NCBI RefSeq assembly: GCF_002866065.1
Contig: NZ_LNJZ01000003.1
Location: 62,001 to 126,000 of the forward strand
Length of the DNA: 64,000 nt
Direction: 5' to 3'
Origin: Thiopseudomonas denitrificans
GTDB lineage: Bacteria > Pseudomonadota > Gammaproteobacteria > Pseudomonadales > Pseudomonadaceae
In this document: positions 30,723 through 39,187 of the stretch, piece after piece
Layout of the letters: each line of letters opens with the position of its first letter
How positions within the stretch are numbered: position 1 is the stretch's first letter
Made by a program: the position numbers and the translations under genes
The notes under the pieces: model-generated
The model's input: only the letters and a program-made list of their open reading frames with translations
The model's database searches: none
What the model was told of the DNA's origin: nothing

Positions 30723-31670
30723 ATGAGCCAGCCGATCACCGCCGGACACACGGATTGGATGCAGGCAGACTCCCTGCCGCCACTCCTGGGCCGGGAGCCC
30801 GAACCGCAATGGGTGCAGCTCTGGCGGGCTTATTACGGCATTGATTTTGCCGGCCGGCTGGCCGGTGTGCAGCAGCGGCTGGGCCGTTTCGACGTGGCCG
30901 GCTACCGGCTGGCAGCGCAGGTCTGCCGGCCGGCGGAAACGCCGCGTGGCACCTGCATTGTCCTGCACGGTTATTATGACCATATGGGCCTGTATGGACA
31001 CCTGTATGCCTGGGTACTGCAGCAGGGGTTCTGCGTCCTGACCTGTGACCTGCCCGGCCACGGCCTGTCCAGTGGAGCACGCGCCAGCATCGGCTCGTTT
31101 GGCGAATACCAGCAGGTGCTGACAGCGTTACGCGAGCTGGTGAGCCCGCTTGAGCTGCCGCAACCGGTGCACCTGATCGGGCAGAGTACCGGAGCGGCGA
31201 TTGGCATGGAACTGGCGCTGCGTGGCTGGCCGGCTGATCTTGGCCAGCTGGTGCTGCTGGCACCACTGGTCCGGCCACGCGCCTGGAAGCAGTCCCTGTT
31301 GCTGTATCAGGGGCTGAAGCCCTTTGTGCAGGAAATACCGCGCCGGCGCTCACACAACTCCGGGGATCAGCAGTTTATCGATTTTTTGCAGCAGGACCCG
31401 TTGCAGGCCAGTGTATTGCCCACTGCCTGGGTGGGTGCGCTGGCCGACTGGATTCCGCGGATCGAGCAGGCCGGCCGTTCGCCGGTATCTCCCGTGATTG
31501 TGCAGGGAGATGCCGACCGTACGGTTGACTGGAAACACAACCTGCAGGTGCTGGGCGAGAAGTTCACCAGCCCGCGTGTACATATCCTGCCGGGTGCGCA
31601 GCATCATCTGGTCAACGAGCTGGAGCACTACCGGCAACAGGGCTTCGAGTTCATTGGCAAGCATCTTTAG
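30723..31670 (+). CDS. Alpha/beta hydrolase, monoacylglycerol-lipase-like
   Basis: A 315-residue serine hydrolase with oxyanion region LHGYYDHMG, nucleophile elbow GQSTG (about residue 159), acid DADRTVD and catalytic His in AQHHLVNE. The pattern is that of Hydrolase_4 (lysophospholipase/monoglyceride lipase) proteins, though no signal peptide is seen, so it is likely cytoplasmic. The start MSQPITAGHTDW is chosen; an upstream open frame from 30636 is Cys/Arg-rich and unlikely. Its stop overlaps the convergent photolyase stop by 4 nt. Confidence 0.87.
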   Translation: MSQPITAGHTDWMQADSLPPLLGREPEPQWVQLWRAYYGIDFAGRLAGVQQRLGRFDVAGYRLAAQVCRPAETPRGTCIVLHGYYDHMGLYGHLYAWVLQQGFCVLTCDLPGHGLSSGARASIGSFGEYQQVLTALRELVSPLELPQPVHLIGQSTGAAIGMELALRGWPADLGQLVLLAPLVRPRAWKQSLLLYQGLKPFVQEIPRRRSHNSGDQQFIDFLQQDPLQASVLPTAWVGALADWIPRIEQAGRSPVSPVIVQGDADRTVDWKHNLQVLGEKFTSPRVHILPGAQHHLVNELEHYRQQGFEFIGKHL

Positions 31671-33100
31671 CTTGAAAGGCTGTTGAGGCTTCCGTTGGCG
31701 CGAGAGAAGGCCTCAATCGCCCGCGCCCGGCTGCTTTTCAAATCGACGATGGGAGCGGGATAGCTGCCGGAAAACAGATCATGACCGTGTTGCGGCAGAT
31801 GAATCTGCTTGTCATCCAGATGTGCCAGCTCGGGCAACCAGCGGCGGATGAACTCGCCTTTGGGGTCAAAGCGTTGCGACTGGGTGACGGGGTTGAATAC
31901 GCGGAAGTAGGGTGCGGCATCGGTGCCGGTGGAGGCGCACCACTGCCAGCCGCCGTTGTTGGCGGCCAGATCGCCGTCAATCAGTTGCTGCATGAACCAG
32001 CGTTCGCCCAGTCGCCAGTCGAGCAGCAGGTTTTTGCAAAAGAACATCGCCACCACCATGCGCAGGCGGTTGTGCATCCAGCCGGTTGCTGCCAGCTGAC
32101 GCATGGCGGCATCAATTAGCGGAAAGCCGGTACGACCCTGCTGCCAGGCGTGCAGTTGTCCGGGGTCGTTGCGCCAGGGGATGCGCTTGCCTGACTCTAA
32201 AAACGGCTCGCCTTTGGACAGGCGCGGGTTGAGTGCCAGCAGATGCTGGTAAAACTCGCGCCACAGCAGCTCGGTCAGCCAGGTGACAACCCCTTCGCTG
32301 CCGCTGTCAAATTCGCCCTGATTGGCCAGCAACGCTCGCTGCCAGCAACTGCGTACCGATAGCACACCGCAGGCCAGCGCCGGCGACAGGCGGCTGGTGT
32401 TGTCCAGCGCGGGGAAATTTCGTTCTTGTTGGTAATTGTGAATATCCTGCCGGCAAAAGCGCTCAAGTTGCTGCCAGGCCGCGTCTTCACCGGCTGGCCA
32501 GAGGCGTTCCCGGTCAGGGTTGTGCGCCAGATACGGCTGGATGGCATCCAGCTGACTGGCAATGCCGGTGGGGGCCTGTGCGACTGGAGGTGGCAGGCTG
32601 CGCAAAGGCGCGGCGTGCAGGCGTTGCCAGCAGGCTTTTTTAAAGGCAGTGAATACCTGAAACATCTGCCCTTGTTGAGTACGCAGGCTGCCGGGCGGGA
32701 ACAGGCAGCTGTCGCCGTGACGGTATACCCTGATGCCTGCAGCCTCCAGTTGCTCAGCGCACTGCCGGTCACGTTGTTGCTCGTTGACGCCATATTCGGC
32801 ATTGAAATGCAGACTGCTGACCTGCCATGTGCGGCAAAACTCCGGCAGCCGTTGTGGCAGCTCTTGCCACAGGTCGCATTGGGTAACGATGAGCGGCACG
32901 TTTAGGAGCTGTAGGCGTTCGGCCAGTTGTTGCAGGTTGCGCAGGCGAAAATCCAGCTTGATAGCGGCTTCGTCGTGCAATTGCCATTGAACCGGGCTGA
33001 GTATATACAGCGCCAGAGTTGGCCCCTGTTGCATGGCATGGTGCAGGGCACTGTTGTCGATTGTGCGCAAGTCGTTGCGCAGCCATACCAGCTGGCGCAT
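31667..33100 (-). CDS. phrB: Deoxyribodipyrimidine photo-lyase
   Basis: A 477-residue class I CPD photolyase that repairs UV dimers using blue light, with FAD and an antenna folate. The N-terminal Rossmann domain starts LVWLRNDLRTIDNSAL; the FAD-binding helical domain contains LTELLWREFYQHLL, RTGFPLIDAAMRQL, WMHNRLRMVVAMF and the Trp-rich NGGWQWCASTGTDAAPYFR. It shares one base with the upstream DUF523/DUF1722 gene (TAATG), so the two are co-translated, both probably light-controlled by the divergent MerR-type regulator. Confidence 0.97.
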   Translation of the reverse strand: MRQLVWLRNDLRTIDNSALHHAMQQGPTLALYILSPVQWQLHDEAAIKLDFRLRNLQQLAERLQLLNVPLIVTQCDLWQELPQRLPEFCRTWQVSSLHFNAEYGVNEQQRDRQCAEQLEAAGIRVYRHGDSCLFPPGSLRTQQGQMFQVFTAFKKACWQRLHAAPLRSLPPPVAQAPTGIASQLDAIQPYLAHNPDRERLWPAGEDAAWQQLERFCRQDIHNYQQERNFPALDNTSRLSPALACGVLSVRSCWQRALLANQGEFDSGSEGVVTWLTELLWREFYQHLLALNPRLSKGEPFLESGKRIPWRNDPGQLHAWQQGRTGFPLIDAAMRQLAATGWMHNRLRMVVAMFFCKNLLLDWRLGERWFMQQLIDGDLAANNGGWQWCASTGTDAAPYFRVFNPVTQSQRFDPKGEFIRRWLPELAHLDDKQIHLPQHGHDLFSGSYPAPIVDLKSSRARAIEAFSRANGSLNSLSS

Positions 33101-34062
33101 TACAGATGCTCCGTGCGGTTGGCCGGATACAGCCGGGCAGGGTAAGGACTGAAATACTGCTGTTGGCGCAGGTAGTTGCGCTCCAGCTGGGCGGCGTAGT
33201 GGTGCAGCAAGCCCAGCGGTACATGCAGCGGCTGGTGGCCGTGGCGGAACTGCTCGATGCTTTTTGCCAGCAGCTGGCGGGCATCAGCGCTGACTGTGCC
33301 ACGCAGGTAGCCGAGCATGTGTTGCAGGGCGTTGCTGTGCCCCTTGCGGCTGGCGTGCTTGGCCAGGCATTGCATCAGTTGCTGCTGATAGTCATGGCAA
33401 CGCTGCTCTAGCGGCAACTGTTGCGAACTGGCGAGAAAACGGCCCATGGCGCGGGCAAATTGTTGACTATGCGCCATCAGCAGGTATTTGTAGCGGGCAT
33501 GAAAACCGGTCAGGGCCGCCGGTGACGGCTGCGCCAGTACTTGATGGCGGAAATGGTGATGCGCCTGCACCCGCAGCATGAAGTTGTCGAACAGCTGAGG
33601 GTTGTGCAGGCGTCCTTCCTCTTCCAGCGGCAGTAGCGGAAAACGCTGTTGCAGGGCTTTGGCAAACAGCCCTGTGGTGTGTTCACGCTGTTGCCGTCCC
33701 GCCTCGTCATACAGCCTGACGCGGAACAGGCCGCAGCTCGGTGATTTTTGCATCAGGATAAAGCCGTCAACACTGTCGAAGTTGTTCAGCGGTTGACGGT
33801 AGCCGGCTTCGAGTTGTGGGCCGAGGTTGTCAGTGCCGTCTTTGGCCAGTACCAGGTCGGGTTTATCGGCAGCACCGCGCAGATGCATGGCGGGGCGTGG
33901 CGTACCAAAGCCAGCCGCCTGTTCGGGGCAGAAGCTGACAAACTCCACCGCGGAGGCCAGCACATCGTTGCAGAGGGACGAGTATTTATGGCCACCGTTA
34001 TAGCGTACCGGCTGGCCGAGCAGACAGGCGCTGATACCGAGGCGTAAAGGTTGGGCTGACAT
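33100..34062 (-). CDS. DUF523/DUF1722 protein (YbgA-like fusion)
   Basis: A 320-residue protein. The N-terminal DUF523 domain (about 1-150) has ISACLLGQPVRYNGGHK and QKSPSCGL with conserved cysteines; the C-terminal DUF1722/YbgA domain (about 190-310) has FHARYKYLLMAHSQ. This family is often placed beside photolyase genes and is thought to act in the same light-induced DNA repair group; its activity was uncertain for a long time, and some members are reported to act in thiouracil metabolism. The ATG at 34062 is the family start. Its promoter region is shared with the divergent regulator. Confidence 0.87.
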   Translation of the reverse strand: MSAQPLRLGISACLLGQPVRYNGGHKYSSLCNDVLASAVEFVSFCPEQAAGFGTPRPAMHLRGAADKPDLVLAKDGTDNLGPQLEAGYRQPLNNFDSVDGFILMQKSPSCGLFRVRLYDEAGRQQREHTTGLFAKALQQRFPLLPLEEEGRLHNPQLFDNFMLRVQAHHHFRHQVLAQPSPAALTGFHARYKYLLMAHSQQFARAMGRFLASSQQLPLEQRCHDYQQQLMQCLAKHASRKGHSNALQHMLGYLRGTVSADARQLLAKSIEQFRHGHQPLHVPLGLLHHYAAQLERNYLRQQQYFSPYPARLYPANRTEHL

Positions 34063-34077
34063 GGGGCAGGGATTCTC

Positions 34078-34133
34078 TTGTACAATTCTGAAAAGCGTAT
34101 AACTATTCTTATACAGAAAAAATATTTGTACAA
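34078..34133. promoter_or_regulatory. Three palindromes in the photolyase / MerR regulator divergent promoter
   Basis: Two perfect 8-bp palindromes TTGTACAA at 34078-34085 and 34126-34133 flank a 6-6-6 palindrome GTATAA-CTATTC-TTATAC at 34097-34114. All lie in the 81-bp gap between the two divergent genes and are AT-rich against a GC-rich background. They are plausible operators for the adjacent MerR/LitR protein; binding is inferred. Confidence 0.62.
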
Positions 34134-34143
34134 GGTGTTTGTG

Positions 34144-34986
34144 ATGGATGCAGCATTCACCCGTGACGGGTGCTTTCCGATTGGTGAACTGAGCCAGCGT
34201 ACCGGCGTGAACAGCATCACCCTGCGTGCCTGGGAGCGACGCCATGGCTTGCTCAAGCCGGCGCGTACCGCCAAAGGCCATCGGCTGTATGGGCAGGCGG
34301 ATGTGGAGCGGGTATTGCAAACGCTGGCGCTGATTGAGCGCGGCGTGCCGCTACGCAAGATTCGCCCGTTGCTGGGCAGCGATGCACCACTGCCGGCTGT
34401 GGTGCAGGACGAAGAAACGCTACACCTGCAACAGCAGTTGTTGGCGCATCTGGAGCAGCTTGAGGCGGGCAGGCTGGCGGAAACCTTGCAGGAACTGTTC
34501 AAGCAGTACCCGGCCAGCTGGTGCCGTAAGCAGGTGTTATTGCCGCTGTTTGGCCGTTTGGCCGGGCATGGGGCGGCAGCGGCGCTGGAGGCGCTGTTGC
34601 AGGCCGAGTTGATGCGCTATGCGCTGCGTTACTGGCCGGCGGGTGGCGGTAAAAAGCAGCGGGGCGTGCAGGTGCTTGGCGGCGTGCCGACCGCGCCATG
34701 GCGTACCTTGTTGCTGGCGCTGGAACTGCAGGAAAAACAGCAAAATGTACAGTGGCTGCCGGGCACGTTTTCGCTGCAGGCATTGAGCCAGTTGCTGGCG
34801 CTGAATCCGCAGCAACCGCTGCTTTATTGCCTGGACGGGGTACTCAATACCGGGCAAGAGCAGCAGCTGGCAGAATTGCTACGGGCGTATCCTCAGCTGT
34901 GGCTGCAAGGTACGGCGGTGGAGCTGGCATTTGCGGGGCATGAGCGGTTGTACAGCGACAACCGTATTCAGGGTGGTCAGTGCTGA
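34144..34986 (+). CDS. MerR-family regulator, LitR/CarH-like without a clear B12 motif
   Basis: A 280-residue protein. The N-terminal MerR helix-turn-helix (FPIGELSQRTGVNSITLRAWERRHGLLKPARTAKGHRLY, about 10-50) is typical of LitR/CarA/CarH light regulators. The C-terminal half (about 90-280) has the helical cap-like region but no recognisable cobalamin-binding signature (ExxHxxG-type), matching the B12-independent LitR class known in Pseudomonas putida. The start is ATG 34144; GTG 34141 is also possible. It faces the photolyase operon, which it probably represses in the dark. Confidence 0.85.
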   Translation: MDAAFTRDGCFPIGELSQRTGVNSITLRAWERRHGLLKPARTAKGHRLYGQADVERVLQTLALIERGVPLRKIRPLLGSDAPLPAVVQDEETLHLQQQLLAHLEQLEAGRLAETLQELFKQYPASWCRKQVLLPLFGRLAGHGAAAALEALLQAELMRYALRYWPAGGGKKQRGVQVLGGVPTAPWRTLLLALELQEKQQNVQWLPGTFSLQALSQLLALNPQQPLLYCLDGVLNTGQEQQLAELLRAYPQLWLQGTAVELAFAGHERLYSDNRIQGGQC

Positions 34987-35050
34987 TTCGTGCAGGTACC
35001 GGTCTGGCGCATTCGTGGCTGAGATAACGTCGGCGGCGGGCTACTGCAAA

Positions 35051-35080
35051 CAAAAAAGGAGCCCAGCGGCTCCTTTTTTG
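35051..35080. terminator. Bidirectional intrinsic terminator between MerR regulator and serA
   Basis: CAAAAAAGGAGCC and GGCTCCTTTTTTG form a perfect 13-bp stem around CAGC, with T-runs on both strands. Confidence 0.93.
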
Positions 35081-35094
35081 CGTGGATGCATTCC

Positions 35095-36330
35095 TTATTC
35101 GGAATACAGCACACGGCAACGCATGGTACCTTCCACTTCCTGCAGCTTGTTCAGCGCCAGGGCGGAGCTGCAGGCGTCCACGTCAATCACGACGTAGCCA
35201 ACGCTCTCGTCGGTCTGCAGGAACTGCGCCGATACATTGATGTTGTTGTCGGCGAACACCTTGTTGATCGCGCTCATCACACCGGGAATGTTCTTGTGGA
35301 TGTGCAGGATGCGGTGCTTGCCGGGGTGCGATGGCAATGCCACTTCGGGAAAGTTGACCGAAGATACCGAGGTACCGTTGTCGCTGTACTTGACCAGCTT
35401 TTCGGCCACTTCCAGACCGATGTTGGCCTGGGCTTCCTGGGTGGAGCCGCCGATGTGCGGGGTCAGGATCACGTTGTCCAGGCCGCGCAGCGGGCTGACG
35501 AACTCTTCACCGTTGGCACGCGGCTCGACCGGGAACACGTCGATGGCGGCACCGGCCAGATGGCCGTCCTTGATGGCGGCTGCCAGCGCGTCAATTACCA
35601 CCACGGTACCCCGGGCGGCGTTGATCAGGATGGAGCCTTTCTTCATGGTGCGGATCTGCTTTTCGTCGATCATCCACTTGGTTGAAGGCAGTTGTGGAAC
35701 GTGCAGGGAAACGATATCGGACATGGCCAGCAGTTCGTCGAGGGAAGCGACCTGGGTGGCGTTGCCCAGTGGCAGCTTGGTGACGACATCGTAGTAGTAG
35801 ACATGCATGCCCAGTGCTTCGGCCAGCACTGACAGCTGGGTACCGATGGAGCCGTAACCGATGATGCCCAGTTTCTTGCCACGCACCTCATAGGAACCGG
35901 TCGCGCTCTTGTCCCAGCCGCCACGGTGACAGACTGCGTTTTTCTGCGGGATGCCGCGCATCAGCATGATGGCCTGGGCCAGTACCAGCTCGGCAACCGA
36001 GCGGGTGTTGGAATAGGGCGCGTTGAAAACGGCAATGCCGCGTTCGCGGGCTGCGTTCAGGTCAACCTGGTTGGTGCCGATGCAGAAACAGCCAACCGCA
36101 ACCAGTTTCTTGGCGCAGGCGAACACGTCTTCGGTCAGCTGGGTGCGCGAGCGGATGCCGACAAAGTGGGCATCGGCGATTTTCTCTTTCAGCTCGTCTT
36201 CCGGCAGGGCGCCGGTGATGTACTCGATATTGGAGTAACCGGCGGCATGCAGGGTGTCAATGGCATTCTGGTGAACGCCTTCCAGCAGCAGAAAGCGGAT
36301 TTTGCTTTTCTCAAGCGATGTCTTACTCAT
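35095..36330 (-). CDS. serA: D-3-phosphoglycerate dehydrogenase
   Basis: A 411-residue enzyme for the first step of serine synthesis, oxidising 3-phosphoglycerate with NAD. The substrate and NAD domains (about 1-320) show LGIIGYGSIGTQLS, the catalytic Arg/Glu/His region (NAARGTVV, LTPHIGGST), and a C-terminal ACT domain (about 340-411, ending QEVEGTMRCRVLYSE) for serine feedback. It is E. coli-like in length. It is divergent from a D-2-hydroxyglutarate dehydrogenase gene; SerA also reduces 2-oxoglutarate to D-2-hydroxyglutarate, and the partner removes that product. Confidence 0.97.
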   Translation of the reverse strand: MSKTSLEKSKIRFLLLEGVHQNAIDTLHAAGYSNIEYITGALPEDELKEKIADAHFVGIRSRTQLTEDVFACAKKLVAVGCFCIGTNQVDLNAARERGIAVFNAPYSNTRSVAELVLAQAIMLMRGIPQKNAVCHRGGWDKSATGSYEVRGKKLGIIGYGSIGTQLSVLAEALGMHVYYYDVVTKLPLGNATQVASLDELLAMSDIVSLHVPQLPSTKWMIDEKQIRTMKKGSILINAARGTVVVIDALAAAIKDGHLAGAAIDVFPVEPRANGEEFVSPLRGLDNVILTPHIGGSTQEAQANIGLEVAEKLVKYSDNGTSVSSVNFPEVALPSHPGKHRILHIHKNIPGVMSAINKVFADNNINVSAQFLQTDESVGYVVIDVDACSSALALNKLQEVEGTMRCRVLYSE

Positions 36331-36637
36331 GATTTAAACCTGTGTCCTCAGCGAACGCTGCTCAAGGGACGGGATAAAACAAGGATGCGAGGCAGGCTGT
36401 GGTCTCGACAGTTAACGGTGTTTTATCGCTTTTCACAGCGGTTGTCAGTAATGGTCCGGGAGAGGCGGGAGCCAGCAGGAGTGGCTGCTGTCCGCCGGGC
36501 TGATCCGGGACGGCTCCATCAATCGCGAGAGTGCACGATTAACAGGGCGTCCATGCTACCATAAGCGCACCAAAAAATAGCCAATCCTGTGAGCTGAAGA
36601 CTTTTCAGGATGGTGTTGAACGATGTGAGAGTACCCG
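36331..36637. other. 307-bp divergent promoter region serA / D2HGDH
   Basis: No gene seen. It contains an imperfect CAGCAG/CTGCTG hairpin near 36470-36490 and an AT-rich patch at 36565-36580 that could hold a serA promoter. Nothing else is recognisable. Confidence 0.5.
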
Positions 36638-38032
36638 ATGAGCGACAGCGCCCTGATTGATGAACTGAAAGCCCTGCTGGATGACGGCAAAGTCCTGACC
36701 GATGCCGGCAGCCTGGCCAGCCATGGCATTGACTGGACCAAACACTTTGCCCCGGCACCGCTGGCGATTGCCTTCCCGCGCAGCACCGAGCAGGTGCAGG
36801 CCATTGTCCGCTGGGCCAATGAACGCAAGGTGGCGCTGGTGCCTTCAGGCGGACGTACCGGCCTGTCTGCTGCCGCTGTAGCCGCCAATGGCGAGGTGGT
36901 GGTGTCGTTCGATTACATGAACCGCATTCTTGATTTCAACGAGTATGATCGTACCGTGGTCTGCCAGCCGGGCGTGGTCACCGAGCAGTTGCAGAACTTT
37001 GCCGAAGAGCATGACCTGTATTATCCGGTGGACTTCGCTTCGGCCGGTTCCAGCCAGATTGGCGGCAATATCGGCACCAACGCCGGCGGCATCAAGGTCA
37101 TTCGCTACGGCATGACCCGCGACTGGGTTGCCGGCCTCAAGGTGGTTACCGGTAGCGGCGAGCTGCTGGAGCTGAACAAGGGCCTGATCAAGAACGCCAC
37201 CGGTTACGACCTGCGCCAGCTGTTCATTGGTGCCGAGGGTACGCTGGGCTTTGTCGTCGAGGCCACCATGCGTCTGGCCCGTGCGCCGAAGAACCTGACC
37301 GCGCTGGTGCTGGGTACGCCGGATTTCGATTCCATCATGCCGGTGCTGCATGCCTTCCAGAAAGAGCTGGACCTGACCGCGTTCGAATTTTTCTCCGACA
37401 AGGCGCTGGCCAAGGTGCTGGCCCGTGGCGACGTACCGCCAGCCTTTGATACCGAATGCCCGTTCTATGCGCTGCTGGAGTTCGAGGCCACCAGCGAGGA
37501 AGTGATGGAGCAGGCGCTGGCGGTGTTCGAGCACTGCATGGAGCAGGAGTGGGTGCTGGACGGCGTGATGAGCCAGAGCGAGCAGCAACTGGAGAACCTG
37601 TGGAAACTGCGCGAGTACATCTCGGAAACCATTGCCCACTGGACTCCGTACAAGAACGATATTTCCGTCACCATCAGCAAGGTTCCCGCGTTTTTGCGGG
37701 ATATCGACGAAATTGTCGAGAAAAACTATCCGGATTTTGAAGTGGTCTGGTTTGGTCACATTGGTGATGGCAACCTGCACCTGAACATTCTCAAGCCCGA
37801 TGACATGGACAAGGACGAGTTCTTCGCCAAGTGCGCCACAGTCAACCAGTGGGTATTCGAGACGGTACAGAAGTACAACGGCTCCATCTCTGCCGAGCAC
37901 GGCGTGGGCATGACCAAGCGTGACTACCTGCATTACAGCCGCAGCGCGGAAGAGATTGCCGTGATGAAGGCGGTCAAGGCGGTATTTGACCCCAATGGCA
38001 TCATGAATCCCGGGAAGATTTTTGCAGTTTGA
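36638..38032 (+). CDS. D-2-hydroxyglutarate dehydrogenase (FAD-linked oxidase family)
   Basis: A 464-residue FAD enzyme of the VAO/GlcD family: FAD domain (about 35-215; PSGGRTGLSAAAV, GSSQIGGNIGTNAGGIKVIRYG) and C-terminal substrate domain (HIGDGNLHLNI, SISAEHGVGMTKRDYL). Gene order decides the likely substrate: in Pseudomonas stutzeri, a serA-adjacent enzyme of this family oxidises D-2-hydroxyglutarate made by SerA back to 2-oxoglutarate, driving serine synthesis. Electrons probably go to ETF or quinone. D-lactate dehydrogenase is an alternative by sequence alone. GTACCCG upstream gives no strong ribosome-binding site. Confidence 0.87.
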   Translation: MSDSALIDELKALLDDGKVLTDAGSLASHGIDWTKHFAPAPLAIAFPRSTEQVQAIVRWANERKVALVPSGGRTGLSAAAVAANGEVVVSFDYMNRILDFNEYDRTVVCQPGVVTEQLQNFAEEHDLYYPVDFASAGSSQIGGNIGTNAGGIKVIRYGMTRDWVAGLKVVTGSGELLELNKGLIKNATGYDLRQLFIGAEGTLGFVVEATMRLARAPKNLTALVLGTPDFDSIMPVLHAFQKELDLTAFEFFSDKALAKVLARGDVPPAFDTECPFYALLEFEATSEEVMEQALAVFEHCMEQEWVLDGVMSQSEQQLENLWKLREYISETIAHWTPYKNDISVTISKVPAFLRDIDEIVEKNYPDFEVVWFGHIGDGNLHLNILKPDDMDKDEFFAKCATVNQWVFETVQKYNGSISAEHGVGMTKRDYLHYSRSAEEIAVMKAVKAVFDPNGIMNPGKIFAV

Positions 38033-38037
38033 TTGAT

Positions 38038-38207
38038 GGGGTGCAGTGTAGTGTTGCCGGGCGGACTGTGCTCCATGCTGCAGCTACGCAGCCGCGCCGA
38101 AAGCAAGTTTCGGCACAGCTGCTAATGCTTGGCATGGAGCACAATCCGCCCTGAATAAACACTTGCTGCGGTTGGGAGAGGGCACGGCCTTGCCGTGCTG
38201 CTGTCGC
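38038..38207 (+). repeat. Structured intergenic element, copy 1
   Basis: About 170 bp. A near-perfect 20-bp stem (38059-38078 with 38132-38151, one mismatch) encloses a second stem GCAGCT/AGCTGC (38080-38085 with 38117-38122) and an apical hairpin CGAAA-GCAAG-TTTCG. It is homologous to copy 2 in inverted orientation, about 76 percent identical over 37 ungapped bases leading to the apical loop. Confidence 0.8.
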
Positions 38208-38310
38208 ATTGCTGCGGCATGTTGTGTGCATATAGATAGGGCAGGTCGTTAGCAGGTATCTTGTAGGCTGCCGTATCTGAAGGTTGTTAACAGAGGTGAC
38301 AGATTGGCGC

Positions 38311-38473
38311 GCGACAGCAGTGCGGTGCAACCGCGCCATACCCTCCGACAGCAGGAGTGTATTGCGTGCTGGTTGGGAGCTGTACCAGGCCTTAGCAGGC
38401 GTGACGAAACTTGTTTCGGCGCGTTTGCGCAGCCGCAGTACAGCTCACAGCCAGCACACCTGCACTCCACCCC
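38311..38473 (-). repeat. Structured intergenic element, copy 2 (inverted)
   Basis: The reverse complement aligns with copy 1 from GGGGTG at the outer end to CTGCTGTCGC at the inner end. Its stem pairs GAGCTGTAC with GTACAGCTC (38438-38446 with 38377-38385), where copy 1 has GCTCCATGC/GCATGGAGC at the same columns. The apical hairpin CGAAAC-AA-GTTTCG is retained. The two copies are separated by 103 unrelated bases. Confidence 0.8.
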
Positions 38474-38510
38474 TGAAAAAACACCACCCATAATAAATAG
38501 AGAAGAAACA

Positions 38511-39179
38511 ATGAGCTATCAACATCAATACCAGGACGGCACTACCATCCACTACCCGATGGGCAAGGTGGTTTGTGTGGGCCGCAACTACGCCGACCAC
38601 GCAAAAGAACTGGGTAACGAAGTGCCTGATGAGCCGCTGCTGTTCATCAAGCCCGGTAGTTCGGTGGTGTGTCCGGTCAACGGTTTCAATATCCCCAAAG
38701 ACCGTGGTGCGGTGCATTTCGAGATTGAAATTGCCGTGCTGATCGGCAAGCCGCTGTCCAAGACGCCCAATGAAGAAGAGGTGCTGGATGCCATCTCCGG
38801 TTATGCGCCGGCGCTGGATCTGACCCTGCGCGATGTGCAGGACCAGCTGAAGAAGAAGGGCTGGCCCTGGGAAGTGGCCAAGAGCTTTGACGGTGCCTGT
38901 GTGATCGCCCCGTTCATTGTCAGCGATGCGGTGGCCGATACCGCCAATGTCGATGTGCGCCTGACCGTCAATGGCGAAGTTCGCCAGCAGGGCAACAGCA
39001 GGGAGATGCTCAACCCCGTGGTACCGCTGATCCAGCACATGGCACAGATGTTCAGCCTGCAGCCGGGTGATGTGGTGCTGACCGGCACGCCGGCCGGGGT
39101 CGGTCCGCTGCAGGAAGGTGACGAGATCCTGATGGAGTTGCCCGGCCAGAAGTACAGTTTCTCCACTTTTGTACGCTAA
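38511..39179 (+). CDS. Fumarylacetoacetate hydrolase family protein
   Basis: A 222-residue member of the FAH family, like E. coli YcgM and human FAHD1. Metal-binding residues are seen in the pattern [11 protein letters not shown] (two Glu), and the family motifs [13 protein letters not shown] and [10 protein letters not shown] are present. Relatives are acylpyruvate hydrolases or oxaloacetate decarboxylases; which applies cannot be told. The ATG at 38511 has AGAAGAAAC upstream. It lies 478 bp after D2HGDH, with the paired repeat elements between, and mutM starts 8 nt after it. Confidence 0.88.
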   Translation: MSYQHQYQDGTTIHYPMGKVVCVGRNYADHAKELGNEVPDEPLLFIKPGSSVVCPVNGFNIPKDRGAVHFEIEIAVLIGKPLSKTPNEEEVLDAISGYAPALDLTLRDVQDQLKKKGWPWEVAKSFDGACVIAPFIVSDAVADTANVDVRLTVNGEVRQQGNSREMLNPVVPLIQHMAQMFSLQPGDVVLTGTPAGVGPLQEGDEILMELPGQKYSFSTFVR

Positions 39180-39187
39180 GGGTTGTC

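Noticed and set aside
38033-38510. Integron attC sites
   Set aside because: The paired stems suggested attC, but there are no RYYYAAC/GTTRRRY core sites and no integrase or cassette genes.
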